DNA from: Advenella faeciporci
GTDB taxonomy: Bacteria > Pseudomonadota > Gammaproteobacteria > Burkholderiales > Burkholderiaceae_B
Assembly: GCF_014652395.1 (NCBI RefSeq)
Contig: NZ_BMYS01000022.1
Coordinates: 350-48,074 of the forward strand
Direction: 5' to 3'
DNA: 47,725 bases
Program-made: the position numbers and the translations under genes
In this document: positions 9,144-19,017 of the stretch, in pieces
Numbering within the stretch: the stretch's first letter is position 1
Layout: every line of letters begins with the position of its first letter
The notes under the pieces: model-generated
What the model was told of the DNA's origin: nothing
What the model saw: only the letters and a program-made list of their open reading frames with translations
Database searches by the model: none

Positions 9144-9419
9144 TTACCTCTTTGACTTTTTATCCGCAGCGTGACCTTTGTAGGTACGTGTGTGTGCGAA
9201 TTCGCCAAGCTTATGACCAACCATATTTTCGTTAACATAAACCGGAACATGTTGACGACCGTTATGAACGGCAATTGTCAATCCGATAAAATCAGGAAGG
9301 ATGGTTGAACGACGCGACCAGGTTTTGATCGGCTTTTTCTCTTTGCCATCGACAGCTGCTTCCACTTTTTTAACCAAGTGGGCATCGACGAATGGGCCTT
9401 TTTTAATAGAACGTGACAT
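9144..9419 (-). CDS. rpsS: 30S ribosomal protein S19
   Basis: A 91-residue protein with [37 protein letters not shown] and [15 protein letters not shown], the standard S19 blocks. S19 sits in the head of the small subunit and pairs with S13. The gene lies between rplB and rplV in the normal order. Confidence 0.98.
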   Translation of the reverse strand: MSRSIKKGPFVDAHLVKKVEAAVDGKEKKPIKTWSRRSTILPDFIGLTIAVHNGRQHVPVYVNENMVGHKLGEFAHTRTYKGHAADKKSKR

Positions 9420-9433
9420 ATTAGTATCGCCCC

Positions 9434-10261
9434 TTATTTACGCTTGCGACGTGAGACAATCATATTGTCTGTACGCTTGTTGCGGCGGGTTTTGAAGCCT
9501 TTCGCTGGAGTACCCCATGGGCTGACTGGCTCACGAGCCTCGCCAGTACGTCCTTCACCACCACCATGTGGGTGATCGACCGGGTTCATGGCAACACCAC
9601 GAACGGTAGGACGGATACCGCGCCAGCGAACTGCACCGGCTTTACCGATTTGACGCAAGCTGTGTTCTTCGTTACCCACTTCACCAATGGTTGCACGGCA
9701 GTCGATGTGAACGCGACGAACTTCGCCAGAACGCAGACGGATCTGGGCGTAAGTACCTTCACGGGCCATCAGGACTGCTGATGCACCTGCTGAACGTGCC
9801 ATTTGGGCACCTTTGCCAGGCAGCATTTCAATACAGTGAATGGTTGTACCAACTGGAATATTGCGGATAGCCGCTGCATTACCTGTACGCACGGGCACTT
9901 CCAGGCCAGACACGACTGTTGCACCAACTTCAAGGCCACGAGGAGCGATGATGTAGCGACGCTCGCCATCTGCATAGCAAAGCAATGCAATATGTGCAGT
10001 ACGGTTAGGATCGTATTCCAGACGCTCTACTTTGGCTGGAATGCCATCTTTGTTGCGACGGAAATCGACAATACGGTAGTGGGACTTATGACCACCGCCA
10101 CGATGGCGGACAGTAATATGACCGTTGTTATTACGGCCGGAACCACGTTTCTTGGATTCTACCAAAGCGGCAAAAGGAAGACCTTTGTGCAAGCCTGGAG
10201 TAACCACTTTTACCATACCGCGGCGACCGGCTGATGTGGGTTTAGTTTTAACTAATGCCAT
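9434..10261 (-). CDS. rplB: 50S ribosomal protein L2
   Basis: A 275-residue protein, normal for L2. It has [19 protein letters not shown] at the start, [18 protein letters not shown], and the C-terminal [17 protein letters not shown] block with the histidine near the peptidyl-transferase centre. L2 is a primary 23S rRNA-binding protein needed for subunit joining. It follows rplW by 1 bp. Confidence 0.98.
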   Translation of the reverse strand: MALVKTKPTSAGRRGMVKVVTPGLHKGLPFAALVESKKRGSGRNNNGHITVRHRGGGHKSHYRIVDFRRNKDGIPAKVERLEYDPNRTAHIALLCYADGERRYIIAPRGLEVGATVVSGLEVPVRTGNAAAIRNIPVGTTIHCIEMLPGKGAQMARSAGASAVLMAREGTYAQIRLRSGEVRRVHIDCRATIGEVGNEEHSLRQIGKAGAVRWRGIRPTVRGVAMNPVDHPHGGGEGRTGEAREPVSPWGTPAKGFKTRRNKRTDNMIVSRRKRK

Positions 10262-10262
10262 C

Positions 10263-10565
10263 TTAGTTCACCTCCGAAAAGTCAAGCTCTTGACCTTTTT
10301 TGAGTGAAACGTAAGCGATACGGTTTGCACGGCGACGACCGACGAAACGACCAGCACGTTTTACTTTACCTTTACGGTTCAGAACAGAGACAGACTCAAC
10401 TTCTACTTTGAAAAGCAACTCAACAGCTGCCTTGACTTCTGGTTTGGTTGCATCAGGAGCGACACGCAATGCAAATTGCGGTTTCTCGCCAGATTCAGCA
10501 ATAAAAGTTGCTTTTTCTGTGATGACCGGCGCCAAAATTACTTGCAATAAACGTTCTGCTTTCAT
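10263..10565 (-). CDS. rplW: 50S ribosomal protein L23
   Basis: A 100-residue protein with the L23 blocks [19 protein letters not shown] and [20 protein letters not shown]23 lies at the tunnel exit and is the docking site for trigger factor and SRP. Its start codon overlaps the rplD stop codon by 4 bp, so the two are translationally coupled. Confidence 0.98.
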   Translation of the reverse strand: MKAERLLQVILAPVITEKATFIAESGEKPQFALRVAPDATKPEVKAAVELLFKVEVESVSVLNRKGKVKRAGRFVGRRRANRIAYVSLKKGQELDFSEVN

Positions 10566-11182
10566 CCCAGCATCTCCTCAAATTGAGCGATAGCCGCTTT
10601 CGTGATCAACACTTTTTTGTAGTGGACCAAAGAAAGAGGATCAGCGTAACGCGGTTCTACAACGGCTACGTGTGGCAGGTTGCGGGTTGCCAGGTAGGTG
10701 TTCTCGTCTACTACATCGGTAATAACCAAAACGGAATCCAGACCCATTGCTTTCAATTTGCTAGCAGCCAGTTTTGTTTTGGGCGTATCAAAAGAGAAAG
10801 ACTCGACAACAGCGATGCGATCTTCACGTGCCAATTGTGACAGGATGGAACGGATACCGGCACGGTACATTTTCTTATTCACTTTCTGGCTGAAGTTTTC
10901 TTCAGGTGAATTAGGGAATGCACGACCGCCTCCACGCCAGATGGGTGAAGATGTCATACCGGAACGGGCACGACCAGTGCCTTTCTGGCGCCATGGTTTT
11001 TTGGTGCTGTGTTTGACTTCGGCACGATCTTTCTGGGCACGGTCACCCATACGTGCGTTTGCCTGGTAGGCAACTACGATCTGGTGAATCAGGGCTTCGT
11101 TAAAATCACGGCCAAAAACGGTATCAGGTGCGCTAACGGTAGCAGCAGCCTGACCTTGTTCATTCAGGAGCTTAAGATCCAT
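10562..11182 (-). CDS. rplD: 50S ribosomal protein L4
   Basis: A 206-residue protein with [37 protein letters not shown] and [20 protein letters not shown] in succession; these form the extended tunnel-lining loop of L4. In enterobacteria L4 is the autogenous repressor of the S10 operon. Here the operon begins with rplC, so a structured leader upstream of rplC is the place to look for such control. Confidence 0.98.
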   Translation of the reverse strand: MDLKLLNEQGQAAATVSAPDTVFGRDFNEALIHQIVVAYQANARMGDRAQKDRAEVKHSTKKPWRQKGTGRARSGMTSSPIWRGGGRAFPNSPEENFSQKVNKKMYRAGIRSILSQLAREDRIAVVESFSFDTPKTKLAASKLKAMGLDSVLVITDVVDENTYLATRNLPHVAVVEPRYADPLSLVHYKKVLITKAAIAQFEEMLG

Positions 11183-11871
11183 TATTTTGCTCCTTTAACA
11201 GTCATTTTGATAGCTGGAAGCACAACAACGTCGGCATTTTTGTGGCCGGGAACTGCGCCCTTGACCAACAGAAGACCACGTTCTGCATCGACGCGAACGA
11301 TATCAAGATTTTGTACGGTGCGTGTTACATCACCCATGTGACCGGACATGCGTTTACCGGGGAAAACGCGACCTGGGTCTTGCGCCATACCGATAGAACC
11401 GGGAACACGGTGTGAACGTGAGTTACCGTGGGAAGTGCGTTGTGCGCCGAAGTTGTGACGTTTGATGGTACCGGCAAAACCTTTACCGATTGTTGTACCC
11501 TGAACATCAACTTTCTGGCCTGCCTCGAAAATGCTTTCAACAGGCAAAGCAGCACCAGCTGAAAACTCAGCTGCTTTCGCAGGATCTAAACGGAACTCTT
11601 TAAGAATGGAACCAGCTTCAACGCCGGCTTTGGCATAGTGACCCGCTTGTGCTTTTGTTACGCGAGTTGCACGACGGCTGCCGTAGGCAACCTGTACCGC
11701 TGCATAACCATCTGTTTCCAGAGACTTGACTTGAGCAACACGGTTGTTTGATACGTCAAGTACTGTTACCGGGATGGACTCGCCTTCCTCGGTAAAAATA
11801 CGCATCATGCCAACCTTGCGACCCAACAGTCCCAGCCGATGAGCGGCAGGTGTAGGTGTCGTATTCGACAT
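11182..11871 (-). CDS. rplC: 50S ribosomal protein L3
   Basis: A 229-residue protein: [59 protein letters not shown], and [21 protein letters not shown] in adjoining stretches, the conserved L3 core near the peptidyl-transferase centre. Two ATG codons lie in tandem (11874 and 11871). GGAG upstream suits the second, which also gives the Burkholderiales N-terminus. A frame extended to 11925 would read through the leader hairpins and is rejected. It is the first gene of the operon in this genome because rpsJ is elsewhere. Confidence 0.97.
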   Translation of the reverse strand: MSNTTPTPAAHRLGLLGRKVGMMRIFTEEGESIPVTVLDVSNNRVAQVKSLETDGYAAVQVAYGSRRATRVTKAQAGHYAKAGVEAGSILKEFRLDPAKAAEFSAGAALPVESIFEAGQKVDVQGTTIGKGFAGTIKRHNFGAQRTSHGNSRSHRVPGSIGMAQDPGRVFPGKRMSGHMGDVTRTVQNLDIVRVDAERGLLLVKGAVPGHKNADVVVLPAIKMTVKGAK

Positions 11872-11885
11872 CATTTTCTCCAATC

Positions 11886-11983
11886 CCCAGCTACGATTGG
11901 CTGGGCCTAATATATAAATTGACACCAGCAGTGAACTGGTGTTGTGGGTTAATTTATCCCTAACCGTTATTGCATTTCGGTTA
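11886..11983 (-). promoter_or_regulatory. Structured leader of the rplC operon (three successive hairpins)
   Basis: Between the predicted transcription start and the rplC ribosome binding site, three inverted repeats follow one another on the minus strand: 11978-11983/11961-11966 (TAACCG/CGGTTA), 11936-11942/11922-11928 (ACACCAG/CTGGTGT) and 11900-11905/11886-11891 (CCCAGC/GCTGGG). The last ends about 8 bases before the GGAG site. Leaders of ribosomal operons often bind one of the encoded proteins to control expression, so this is a candidate autoregulatory leader. The binding partner is not shown by sequence. Confidence 0.5.
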
Positions 11984-11990
11984 GCCTGTC

Positions 11991-12019
11991 AATATAACAT
12001 TATTCAAACCCCTTGACAA
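11991..12019 (-). promoter_or_regulatory. Predicted sigma70 promoter of the rplC-rpsQ operon
   Basis: On the minus strand: -35 TTGTCA (12014-12019), a 17-bp spacer and -10 TATATT (11991-11996). The start point would be near 11984, giving a leader of about 113 nt before rplC. This is the best -35/-10 pair between the island and rplC and explains how the operon is expressed without rpsJ upstream. Confidence 0.7.
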
Positions 12020-12024
12020 GAATA

Positions 12025-12047
12025 TTTTTTACAGTTGTTGTAAAAAA
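12025..12047. other. AT-rich perfect dyad just upstream of the rplC promoter
   Basis: TTTTTTACA and TGTAAAAAA separated by GTTGT: a 9-bp perfect inverted repeat that ends 6 bp upstream of the predicted -35 element and 43 bp after the stop codon of the ornithine-cyclodeaminase-family gene. It could be a weak terminator of the upstream operon or an operator or UP-like element of the ribosomal promoter. Sequence alone does not decide. Confidence 0.4.
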
Positions 12048-12089
12048 TGTCATTTTTTCAATGGTTTAGTTGCTACTGACTGGACACAT

Positions 12090-13058
12090 TCATTGGTCAC
12101 CGTTTCCGGTGGGGCTTAAGGCGCGTGCACCCAGTGACTGGCAAGCCACTCTGGCAGCCGCCAGGTCCCAGGCGCCAATACCTACGGTTTTAAACATGAT
12201 GGGACGCGAAAAATCAATCTCCGTGCGCAAGGCCTGCTCTAACGGAATAACTTCCGACCAGTCTTTTTTGGCCCGGATGTAATCCCCGGCTTCATGCAGG
12301 GCACCTACGGGATCATCGACATAGCAGGTGCTGCCCATGACGGTTTGAGGTGCGATTTCACACATGTGCGGCTGAAAAGCGCCCACTGCGATAATCAGCC
12401 GACCCACTTGTGCCGGTGCATGATAGATGGGCTCGGTTGCGGTGGTCAGCGTGATAACCGCATCAAAATCATCGGGCAGGTTGCTTTGCTCCACCGGAAT
12501 GAGAGCATTGGACAGCCCGGCAAACTGCTCGCAAAACCGCTGCACCCTGCCCGCTGACAAAGCCCTTCCGGCCACATAAATGGTTGCGTGAGGATAAAGC
12601 GCATTAATGGCTTGCACGTGGGCCACCGCCTGGGTACCCGACCCCATCAGGACAATTTTCCCGGGTGTGCGGGGCGTAAAGCGCTCAAGACCCAGCATGG
12701 AAAGGGCTGCCGTTCTCCTGGCCGTAACGGTAGGTGCATCCAGCACAAACAGGGGCACACCGGTTTTACTGTCAAGGACAGTAACCGTTCCCTGGATGGT
12801 GGGCAAACCATTGCCGGGATTGCCCGGCAACAGGGAGATAAGCTTATGCGCCAGAATATCTTCGGCAGCGGCCGGCATGGAGAGCAAGACCCCTCCCTCT
12901 TCATTGCCCGGCACCGGCAACACCTGGCGATCGGGACACTTAACCCGGCCCGCCGCATATTCCAGGCTCATTTCACGAATGGCACGGACCAGTTCCGCAA
13001 AACCGGTCAGGCCGGCTGTTTGTTGTGCATCAAATACCTGAATCGCAGGCTGGCTCAT
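12090..13058 (-). CDS. Ornithine cyclodeaminase/mu-crystallin family imine reductase (delta1-piperideine/pyrroline-2-carboxylate reductase-like)
   Basis: A 322-residue protein of the OCD/mu-crystallin family. The N-terminal substrate domain contains EEGGVLLSMPAAAEDILAHK with the family Lys (about residue 72) and ARRTAALSMLG. The Rossmann domain follows with VLMGSGTQAVAHVQA (about 136-150). Members include ornithine cyclodeaminase, alanine dehydrogenase and ketimine reductases that reduce delta1-piperideine-2-carboxylate to L-pipecolate. Given the neighbouring pipecolate-type oxidase and aminoadipate-semialdehyde dehydrogenase, the ketimine reductase role is favoured, as inference. The start overlaps the regulator stop codon as TAATG. 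It is the last gene of the operon. Confidence 0.8.
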   Translation of the reverse strand: MSQPAIQVFDAQQTAGLTGFAELVRAIREMSLEYAAGRVKCPDRQVLPVPGNEEGGVLLSMPAAAEDILAHKLISLLPGNPGNGLPTIQGTVTVLDSKTGVPLFVLDAPTVTARRTAALSMLGLERFTPRTPGKIVLMGSGTQAVAHVQAINALYPHATIYVAGRALSAGRVQRFCEQFAGLSNALIPVEQSNLPDDFDAVITLTTATEPIYHAPAQVGRLIIAVGAFQPHMCEIAPQTVMGSTCYVDDPVGALHEAGDYIRAKKDWSEVIPLEQALRTEIDFSRPIMFKTVGIGAWDLAAARVACQSLGARALSPTGNGDQ

Positions 13059-13657
13059 TACGTGTCTCCTGATTCGTGTTTTTGGGAATTTCTTTGCGTT
13101 GCAACCCAGATAACCGTAGCGTTCTCTTCACTGACACTGATACATCGATGGCCCATCCGGCTATCTATATAGAAACAATCTCCCGGGCCAAGCCGGGCTG
13201 GCGCATAATATTCGGTATGCAGCTCTATTTCACCGCTTAATACATAAACAAACTCTTCCCCGTCATGACGGCTCCAGTCACGAAAATCGGAAAACTTCCG
13301 TGCGGTAATACAGGTATGAAAAGGCATTATTTTTTTATTCGACAGCTGCGCGCACAACAACTGATGATTGTAATGCGGCGTTTTATGCAGCTTTCCCTGG
13401 CCGGCGCGATCAACCACACACCGTCCGGCACCCATGGCATCACGGGCCGACGTAAACAGCTCGGAGACGTCCAGATTAAGACCGGTTGCCAGTTTTTGCA
13501 AAACGTCATAAGTGGGCGACATCAGGCCGTTCTCGATTTTGGAAAGCGTAGAGGCGGCAATCCCGCACTCTTTGCCGGCCTGCTCGAGCGTCCAGTTGTT
13601 TTGCTGTCGAACGGCACGCAAACGCTGCATTAAAGGAGTTTCTTCCCGGGTATTCAT
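13058..13657 (-). CDS. XRE-family transcriptional regulator with C-terminal cupin domain
   Basis: A 199-residue protein. Residues about 12-66 form a Cro/C1-type helix-turn-helix (RAVRQQNNWTLEQAGKECGI, STLSKIENGLMSPTYDVLQK). Residues about 115-190 form a cupin (HDGEEFVYVLSGEIELHTEY, LGPGDCFYIDSRMGHRCISV), which commonly senses a small-molecule ligand. Regulators of this design (PuuR type) often control amino-acid or polyamine catabolism and usually repress. Its start codon directly follows the livF stop codon (TAAATG), so it is co-transcribed with the transporter and is likely the local regulator. Confidence 0.88.
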   Translation of the reverse strand: MNTREETPLMQRLRAVRQQNNWTLEQAGKECGIAASTLSKIENGLMSPTYDVLQKLATGLNLDVSELFTSARDAMGAGRCVVDRAGQGKLHKTPHYNHQLLCAQLSNKKIMPFHTCITARKFSDFRDWSRHDGEEFVYVLSGEIELHTEYYAPARLGPGDCFYIDSRMGHRCISVSEENATVIWVATQRNSQKHESGDT

Positions 13658-14374
13658 TTAATGACTTCCCAAATAAGCATCCCTGATTTCCGGATTTGCC
13701 AATAATTCCGCCCCAGTTCCTGTCATTCTGATTTCACCATTCACCATTACATATGCACGATCTGCCAGCTTCAGGGCATGATTGGCATTTTGTTCGACCA
13801 AAAAGATGGTTTTACCATTTTTCCCCAGTTCTTTCAGCACCGAAAAGATTTGCCTCACAATTAATGGCGCCAGCCCCAGACTGGGCTCATCCAGCAGAAT
13901 CATGTCCGGACGCCCCATCAGGGCACGGGCAATCGCCAGCATTTGCTGCTCACCGCCAGACAGGGTGCCCGCACGCTGATTACGCCGTTCTTTCAGGCGC
14001 GGAAACAGTTCAAACATGGTGGCACGATCCTCATCAATGTACTTGTCACCGATAGGCAGGGCACCAATCATGATGTTTTCCTCAACCGTCATTTTTGCAA
14101 ATATACGCCTTCCTTCGGGTACCTGTGCAATACCCTTGCCGGCAATCTGATGCGCCTGCAACAGGGTCAAATCTTGCCCCTTATACAGAATCTGACCCGA
14201 TTTGGCCTTTGGTGCGCCAAAGATGGTCATGAGCAGGGTGCTTTTTCCTGCACCATTGGCACCGATCAGGGAAATGATTTCCCCCGTCCTGATATGCAAT
14301 GAGACATCCCTGAGCGCCTGGATCGGTCCGTAAAAAGTATTGACATTCTTAATGTCCAAAATAGTTTCACTCAT
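13658..14374 (-). CDS. livF: Branched-chain amino acid-type ABC transporter ATPase LivF
   Basis: A 238-residue ABC ATPase. Walker A GANGAGKST is at about 38-46, the signature LSGGEQQMLAIARALM lies mid-protein, Walker B is MILLDEPSLGLAP, and the switch His is in LVEQNANHAL. LivF is the smaller of the two ATPases of Liv-type importers. It overlaps livG by 4 bp. In this locus the system probably imports an amino acid such as lysine or pipecolate and not necessarily leucine. Confidence 0.93.
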   Translation of the reverse strand: MSETILDIKNVNTFYGPIQALRDVSLHIRTGEIISLIGANGAGKSTLLMTIFGAPKAKSGQILYKGQDLTLLQAHQIAGKGIAQVPEGRRIFAKMTVEENIMIGALPIGDKYIDEDRATMFELFPRLKERRNQRAGTLSGGEQQMLAIARALMGRPDMILLDEPSLGLAPLIVRQIFSVLKELGKNGKTIFLVEQNANHALKLADRAYVMVNGEIRMTGTGAELLANPEIRDAYLGSH

Positions 14375-15189
14375 GCCTCATCCTCTACGTCCGTGCCCAG
14401 ATAGGCGGCAATAACCACTTCTGAATTACGAATGTGTTCCGGGCTGCCACTATCAATGACCGAACCCTGATCCATGACAACAATATGCTCGGAAATATCC
14501 ATGACCAGCCCCATATCATGCTCAATCAGTAAAACAGTCACCTTGCATTCATCACGCAATTTACGGATCAGGCTGGACAGGTCAACCGTTTCCCTTGGAT
14601 TGAGACCGGCTGCCGGCTCATCCAGGCAAATCAGGCGTGGATTGGTACACATGGCACGGGCAATTTCCAGACGCCGCTGACGGCCGTAAGACAGCTCGCC
14701 GGCCAACCGGTTGGCATCAACAGCCAGATCAACAATATCCAGCCATTCATACGCACGATTGACGCTTTCTTCTTCCCTGTTGGCAAAGTCATGCGTGACA
14801 AAAATGCCAGATAAAAGGTTTCTGTTCTGTGAACGATGCTGGGCAACCAGCAAGTTTTCAAGCACGGTCATGTCCTTGAACAGGCGGATATTCTGGAATG
14901 TACGGGCAATGCCTGCACGGGAAACCAGATAAGACCCCCCCGTAAAGGGCCGGTTCAGCAAATTGCCCACTTCCACCGACCCATTGGGACCATGCAGAAA
15001 AATCTCACCTGAGGTGGCGGCATAAAAACCGGTCACACAATTGAATACCGTTGTTTTACCTGCACCATTGGGGCCGATCAGGGAGGTAATGGAGTCTTCC
15101 CTGACCTCAAAACTGACATTATCATTGGCGATAATACCCCCAAAGCGACGACATAAATTTTTAACTTCAAGTAACAGTTTATCGCTCAT
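14371..15189 (-). CDS. livG: Branched-chain amino acid-type ABC transporter ATPase LivG
   Basis: A 272-residue ABC ATPase. Walker [10 protein letters not shown] is at about 39-47. The long insert between Walker A and the signature that is typical of LivG is present ([20 protein letters not shown]). The signature is [15 protein letters not shown], Walker [14 protein letters not shown], and the switch region [14 protein letters not shown]. It overlaps livM and livF by 4 bp at each end (ATGA), indicating translational coupling. Confidence 0.93.
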   Translation of the reverse strand: MSDKLLLEVKNLCRRFGGIIANDNVSFEVREDSITSLIGPNGAGKTTVFNCVTGFYAATSGEIFLHGPNGSVEVGNLLNRPFTGGSYLVSRAGIARTFQNIRLFKDMTVLENLLVAQHRSQNRNLLSGIFVTHDFANREEESVNRAYEWLDIVDLAVDANRLAGELSYGRQRRLEIARAMCTNPRLICLDEPAAGLNPRETVDLSSLIRKLRDECKVTVLLIEHDMGLVMDISEHIVVMDQGSVIDSGSPEHIRNSEVVIAAYLGTDVEDEA

Positions 15190-16751
15190 GGCATGACCTC
15201 TTCCCGCTCAAATACCGGACGCTTGGCGCGCAATAAGCCATTAGGTCGCCAGATCATCATCAAAATCATCAACAAGCCGAACATCAATACACGATACTCG
15301 GAAAAACTCCTCAGAAATTCGGGCATGAGGGTTAATGTAAACGCGGCAATAATGACGCCAATCGAGTTCCCCATCCCGCCCAGCACCACGATGGAAAGAA
15401 TCAGAACCGACTCGAAAAAATTGAATGACATCGGGCTGACAAACCCCTGGGCTGTCGCAAAGAACACCCCGGCAATACCTCCGGTTAACGCACCCAGCAT
15501 GAATGCGGACAATTTGACGGTTACATGATTGATGCCCAGGGACCGGCAGGCAATCTCGTCTTCCCGCAAAGCTTCCCAGGAACGGCCGATAGGCATCAAT
15601 CTTAATTGCGTAAACACCCGCAGCACAGCCATCGTGATGATAAAGATCATCAAATAAATAAAGATAAACTTATAATCCGGGCTATAGGGCAAACCAAAAA
15701 ACTCATGAAACGGAATCGCGTCTCCTTTGGCGCGGCGAATGAATTCAAGATTGAAAATAGTGGGCGATGGCGCGGCAGCACCGTTAGGCCCGCCTGTAAA
15801 ATCAATCCAGTTCACCAGCACCAGCCTGATAATTTCACCAAACCCAAGGGTGACAATCGCCAGATAATCACCATGCATTTTCAGTACCGGAAACCCCAGT
15901 AACCCTCCACACAAGGCGGCCAGCAAAGGCGCCAGAATAAGGGCCGTCCAGAAACCGATACCCAGATACTGGGAACCCAGGGCAAGAAAATAGGCGCCTA
16001 CCGCATAGAAAGCAACAAAACCAAGGTCAAGCAGCCCTGCCAGCCCCACTACAATATTCAACCCCAGCCCCAACAACACATAAACCATGGCCATGGTCAG
16101 GTTGGTGGCCCAGCTTTTACCAAAAATACCAAAGTGGAAAAACAGCAAAGGCACAATCAGCCCCAACAGAAACAAGACTGGCAGCGCACCTTTCCAGGGA
16201 TGCCTCATGCCGCGCCGTTTGGGAATACGCACCCCCATGGCAATCACCACAAACAGAACTATCAGGACCAGCGCGGCTGACGTGCCAATATAAATAGTGC
16301 CCGAAAGACCCAACGCCATCGCGATAGCGGCAACCACACTTCCCCAGACAAGCAGTTTCCTTAGTTTTTGCATGCCATCGGCATGCTCATCCTCTACCTG
16401 TACGTGCTGCTGAACGGCAAGATACTTATGAGTAAAACGCTGGCCTGCCTCAGTCTGGATACCCACGGAAACAAAGAAACGGACAAAGGCCACGATCAGG
16501 CCGATTGAAATGCCATTAAGAAAAACAGGTGTCCGTAACCAGTCAACCTTGAAGGTATATTGTTGCAGTATGAAATTGGTAATCGGGCTGAACACCAGCA
16601 TGGTCAGCACCCCGGCTATCATGGCGTCTTTCAGGGCATGCCTGAAATCAATGCGTGAATCAGGCACATCCGCAGCCAAGGCTGCGGAATTTGCCTGCCC
16701 GGACGGTGTCAGCGCTGCGGTTTTCCCGCTTGAATTAGGCGTTATATTCAT
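15186..16751 (-). CDS. livM: Branched-chain amino acid-type ABC transporter permease LivM
   Basis: A 521-residue permease. The C-terminal half is the conserved LivM core with many membrane spans, for example [26 protein letters not shown]-type [20 protein letters not shown] and [19 protein letters not shown]. An N-terminal region of about 200 residues precedes this core and includes membrane spans and a soluble charged stretch, making the protein longer than the E. coli homologue (425). LivM pairs with LivH to form the membrane channel. The start shares a base with the livH stop codon (TAATG). Confidence 0.92.
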   Translation of the reverse strand: MNITPNSSGKTAALTPSGQANSAALAADVPDSRIDFRHALKDAMIAGVLTMLVFSPITNFILQQYTFKVDWLRTPVFLNGISIGLIVAFVRFFVSVGIQTEAGQRFTHKYLAVQQHVQVEDEHADGMQKLRKLLVWGSVVAAIAMALGLSGTIYIGTSAALVLIVLFVVIAMGVRIPKRRGMRHPWKGALPVLFLLGLIVPLLFFHFGIFGKSWATNLTMAMVYVLLGLGLNIVVGLAGLLDLGFVAFYAVGAYFLALGSQYLGIGFWTALILAPLLAALCGGLLGFPVLKMHGDYLAIVTLGFGEIIRLVLVNWIDFTGGPNGAAAPSPTIFNLEFIRRAKGDAIPFHEFFGLPYSPDYKFIFIYLMIFIITMAVLRVFTQLRLMPIGRSWEALREDEIACRSLGINHVTVKLSAFMLGALTGGIAGVFFATAQGFVSPMSFNFFESVLILSIVVLGGMGNSIGVIIAAFTLTLMPEFLRSFSEYRVLMFGLLMILMMIWRPNGLLRAKRPVFEREEVMP

Positions 16752-17668
16752 TACACTTTCTCCACGGCAGGCCTGCCCAACAAGCCGCTTGGCTTGAAAA
16801 CCAGGACAAGTACCAGAATGCTAAAAGAAAACACATCTTTGTAATCACTGCTGACAAAACCGGAGAAAAATGACTCGAGCACACCCAGCAACATGCCTCC
16901 GAGCATGGCGCCCGGCAAAGAACCTATGCCACCCAAAACCGCGGCACTGAACGCCTTGATACCCAGCACGAAGCCGATATAGAAATCAAACGAACCGTAA
17001 TTGAACGTGACCAGCTCACCCGCAACGGCAGCCATCATGGAGCCAATGACAAACACGGTGGAAATGATACGGCCTGTATTAATACCCAGAATCGTGGCCA
17101 TTTTGCGATCTTGTTCCACTGCCCGGCACTGTCTGCCCAGACTGGTTTTTTGAATGATGAAGGTCAACAGCATCATGGCCGATAAACTGACTGCCACGAT
17201 AATCAGATCCATATAGCGGATGCGGAAAAATTCGTCAGCCGTGCCAATGGTAAAACCACCACTGAAAAGAGAAGGCACCCCCTGTACATTAGGCCCCTGG
17301 CTGATCTGGATATAGTTTTGCAATAACAATGACACGCCGATGGCCGTAATAAGCGGGGCGAGCCGATTGCTTGTCCTGAGGGGACGATAGACGGTCCTTT
17401 CTATGTACCAGCCATAAAGCCCGGTAATTGACATGGTGACAACCAGGGTAAGAACCAGGGACAGGGCGACCGCATCAACCCCTAAAAAAGTGATCACCGC
17501 AAAAGCAATGGCGGTGATATAGGCGCTGACCATATAAATATCACCATGCGCAAAGTTAATCATTCCGATGATGCCGTAAACCATGGTATAGCCAATCGCA
17601 ATCAGACCATAGATGGAACCCAGCGAAACGCCATTTACGAGCTGTTGACCTAAAATATGCCATTCCAT
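16751..17668 (-). CDS. livH: Branched-chain amino acid-type ABC transporter permease LivH
   Basis: A 305-residue integral membrane protein with the LivH blocks [39 protein letters not shown] and [20 protein letters not shown]. About eight membrane spans are visible. The start at 17668 follows AGGTG with 6-nt spacing; the frame could extend 13 residues upstream, but that part lacks a site and is unlike the family. A strong hairpin separates it from the receptor gene. Confidence 0.93.
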   Translation of the reverse strand: MEWHILGQQLVNGVSLGSIYGLIAIGYTMVYGIIGMINFAHGDIYMVSAYITAIAFAVITFLGVDAVALSLVLTLVVTMSITGLYGWYIERTVYRPLRTSNRLAPLITAIGVSLLLQNYIQISQGPNVQGVPSLFSGGFTIGTADEFFRIRYMDLIIVAVSLSAMMLLTFIIQKTSLGRQCRAVEQDRKMATILGINTGRIISTVFVIGSMMAAVAGELVTFNYGSFDFYIGFVLGIKAFSAAVLGGIGSLPGAMLGGMLLGVLESFFSGFVSSDYKDVFSFSILVLVLVFKPSGLLGRPAVEKV

Positions 17669-17753
17669 TAAACACCTACCTTTTCGGTAAAGACAAAAAG
17701 CTCCCATGCCTTCCGTAAAAGCACTCTTCTTATCTGTTAGTTTGATTCAGTCA

Positions 17754-17782
17754 CTGCATTGCCCGTGGCAAGGGCAATGCAG
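17754..17782 (-). other. Intercistronic hairpin between livK and livH
   Basis: An 11-bp perfect inverted repeat (CTGCATTGCCC / GGGCAATGCAG) with a 7-nt loop lies 12 bp after the receptor stop codon and 85 bp before livH. On the minus strand it has no T run, so it is more likely an mRNA-stabilising or partial-attenuation element than a full terminator. Such elements allow more binding protein than permease to be made. Confidence 0.6.
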
Positions 17783-17794
17783 CACAACCAGACA

Positions 17795-18919
17795 TTACTG
17801 AATGGGAACGTAATTTCCTTCTTTATCCCAGATATAAACAACAAAGTCGTTGGTTTTGGGATCTCCTTTTTCATCCCATCCTTTTTTACCCAGAACGGTT
17901 TCTATTTCATTGTTCTTGATCCAGTCGGCCAGTTTGGTGCCATCCTTCACATCTTTATTGGCTTCCATGGCTGCGGCAATAGCCTCAACGGCCGCATAGG
18001 AATACAGGGTAAAGCCTGCAGAATCACTACCCTTTTCTTTCAGTTTGTCCACAACCGTCTTGCTGGCCGGATCCGTGCGCGGATCCCGCAGGAAGCTCAT
18101 ATAGGTACCTTCGGCATATTGGGGCCCACCCGCTGCCGTTACAAAAGCCGGATCGGCAATGCCATCAACCGACACAAAAGGAATGGTCAGTCCCTGCTGG
18201 CGAATCTGCTTGACCAGCAATCCACCCTCGGCATATAAGCCGCCAAAGAAAACAGCCCCGACATCGGCAGCCTTGATTTTGGTTACCAATGCGTTGTAAT
18301 CACGCTCACCCCGGGTCACGCCATCTTCAAGCACCACATCGATGCCCAGCTTTTTAGCGGCATCCCGTGTGGCATTGGCCACGCCAACACCGTATGTATC
18401 CTTGTCATTGATCACGGCAATTTTTTTAGCTTTGAGGGTTTCATGAATGAACTTCGCATCAACATCACCCTGCTGGTCGTCACGACCGCAAACACGAATC
18501 AGGGTTGTCAGGTCCCGTTCGGTTACCCTGGGATTGGTAGAGGCCGGGGTCACATTCAGGATATTGGCTTCATCATAAATTTCAGAAGCGGGGATCGTGC
18601 TGGAAGAACAAAAATGCCCCACCACGGCATCCACTTTTTCCTGGTCAACAAAACGGTTGGCCACGGCGACCGCCTGTTTGGGCTCGCAGGCATCATCACC
18701 CTGAATGATCTTGATTTTTTTACCATGAACGCCCCCCTTCGCGTTAATGGCTTCGGCGGCGGCCTCGGCCCCCATGAGCAACTGTTTGCCAAATGCGGCG
18801 CTACCACCCGTAATAGGGGCACCCAGGCCAATCTTGATAAACTCTTCTGCCATGGCGGGAGCAGAAAAAGCGGTTGCAAGTGCTGCTGTAATAAAAAGCT
18901 TTTTAAATCCTTTATTCAT
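17795..18919 (-). CDS. livK: Branched-chain amino acid-type ABC transporter substrate-binding protein LivK
   Basis: A 374-residue periplasmic receptor with a Sec signal peptide (residues 1-24, ending APAMA before EEFIKIGLG). The type I periplasmic binding fold is marked by GLGAPITGGSAAFGKQLLMG, EAINAKGGVHGKKIK and DDACEPKQAVAVANRFV. Leu/Ile/Val receptors and broad amino-acid receptors share these features, so the ligand is open; the locus suggests lysine or pipecolate. The start at 18919 follows AGGAG. An upstream in-frame Met at 18970 would put 17 residues before the signal peptide. Confidence 0.92.
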   Translation of the reverse strand: MNKGFKKLFITAALATAFSAPAMAEEFIKIGLGAPITGGSAAFGKQLLMGAEAAAEAINAKGGVHGKKIKIIQGDDACEPKQAVAVANRFVDQEKVDAVVGHFCSSSTIPASEIYDEANILNVTPASTNPRVTERDLTTLIRVCGRDDQQGDVDAKFIHETLKAKKIAVINDKDTYGVGVANATRDAAKKLGIDVVLEDGVTRGERDYNALVTKIKAADVGAVFFGGLYAEGGLLVKQIRQQGLTIPFVSVDGIADPAFVTAAGGPQYAEGTYMSFLRDPRTDPASKTVVDKLKEKGSDSAGFTLYSYAAVEAIAAAMEANKDVKDGTKLADWIKNNEIETVLGKKGWDEKGDPKTNDFVVYIWDKEGNYVPIQ

Positions 18920-19017
18920 GCTTTTCTCCTGAAATTGACCAGCATGGATCCTTGTAAACACAAAGAACATAATTAAAAAAAACGATATACAACCAGACTG
19001 CTTAATACGTATGTGAA

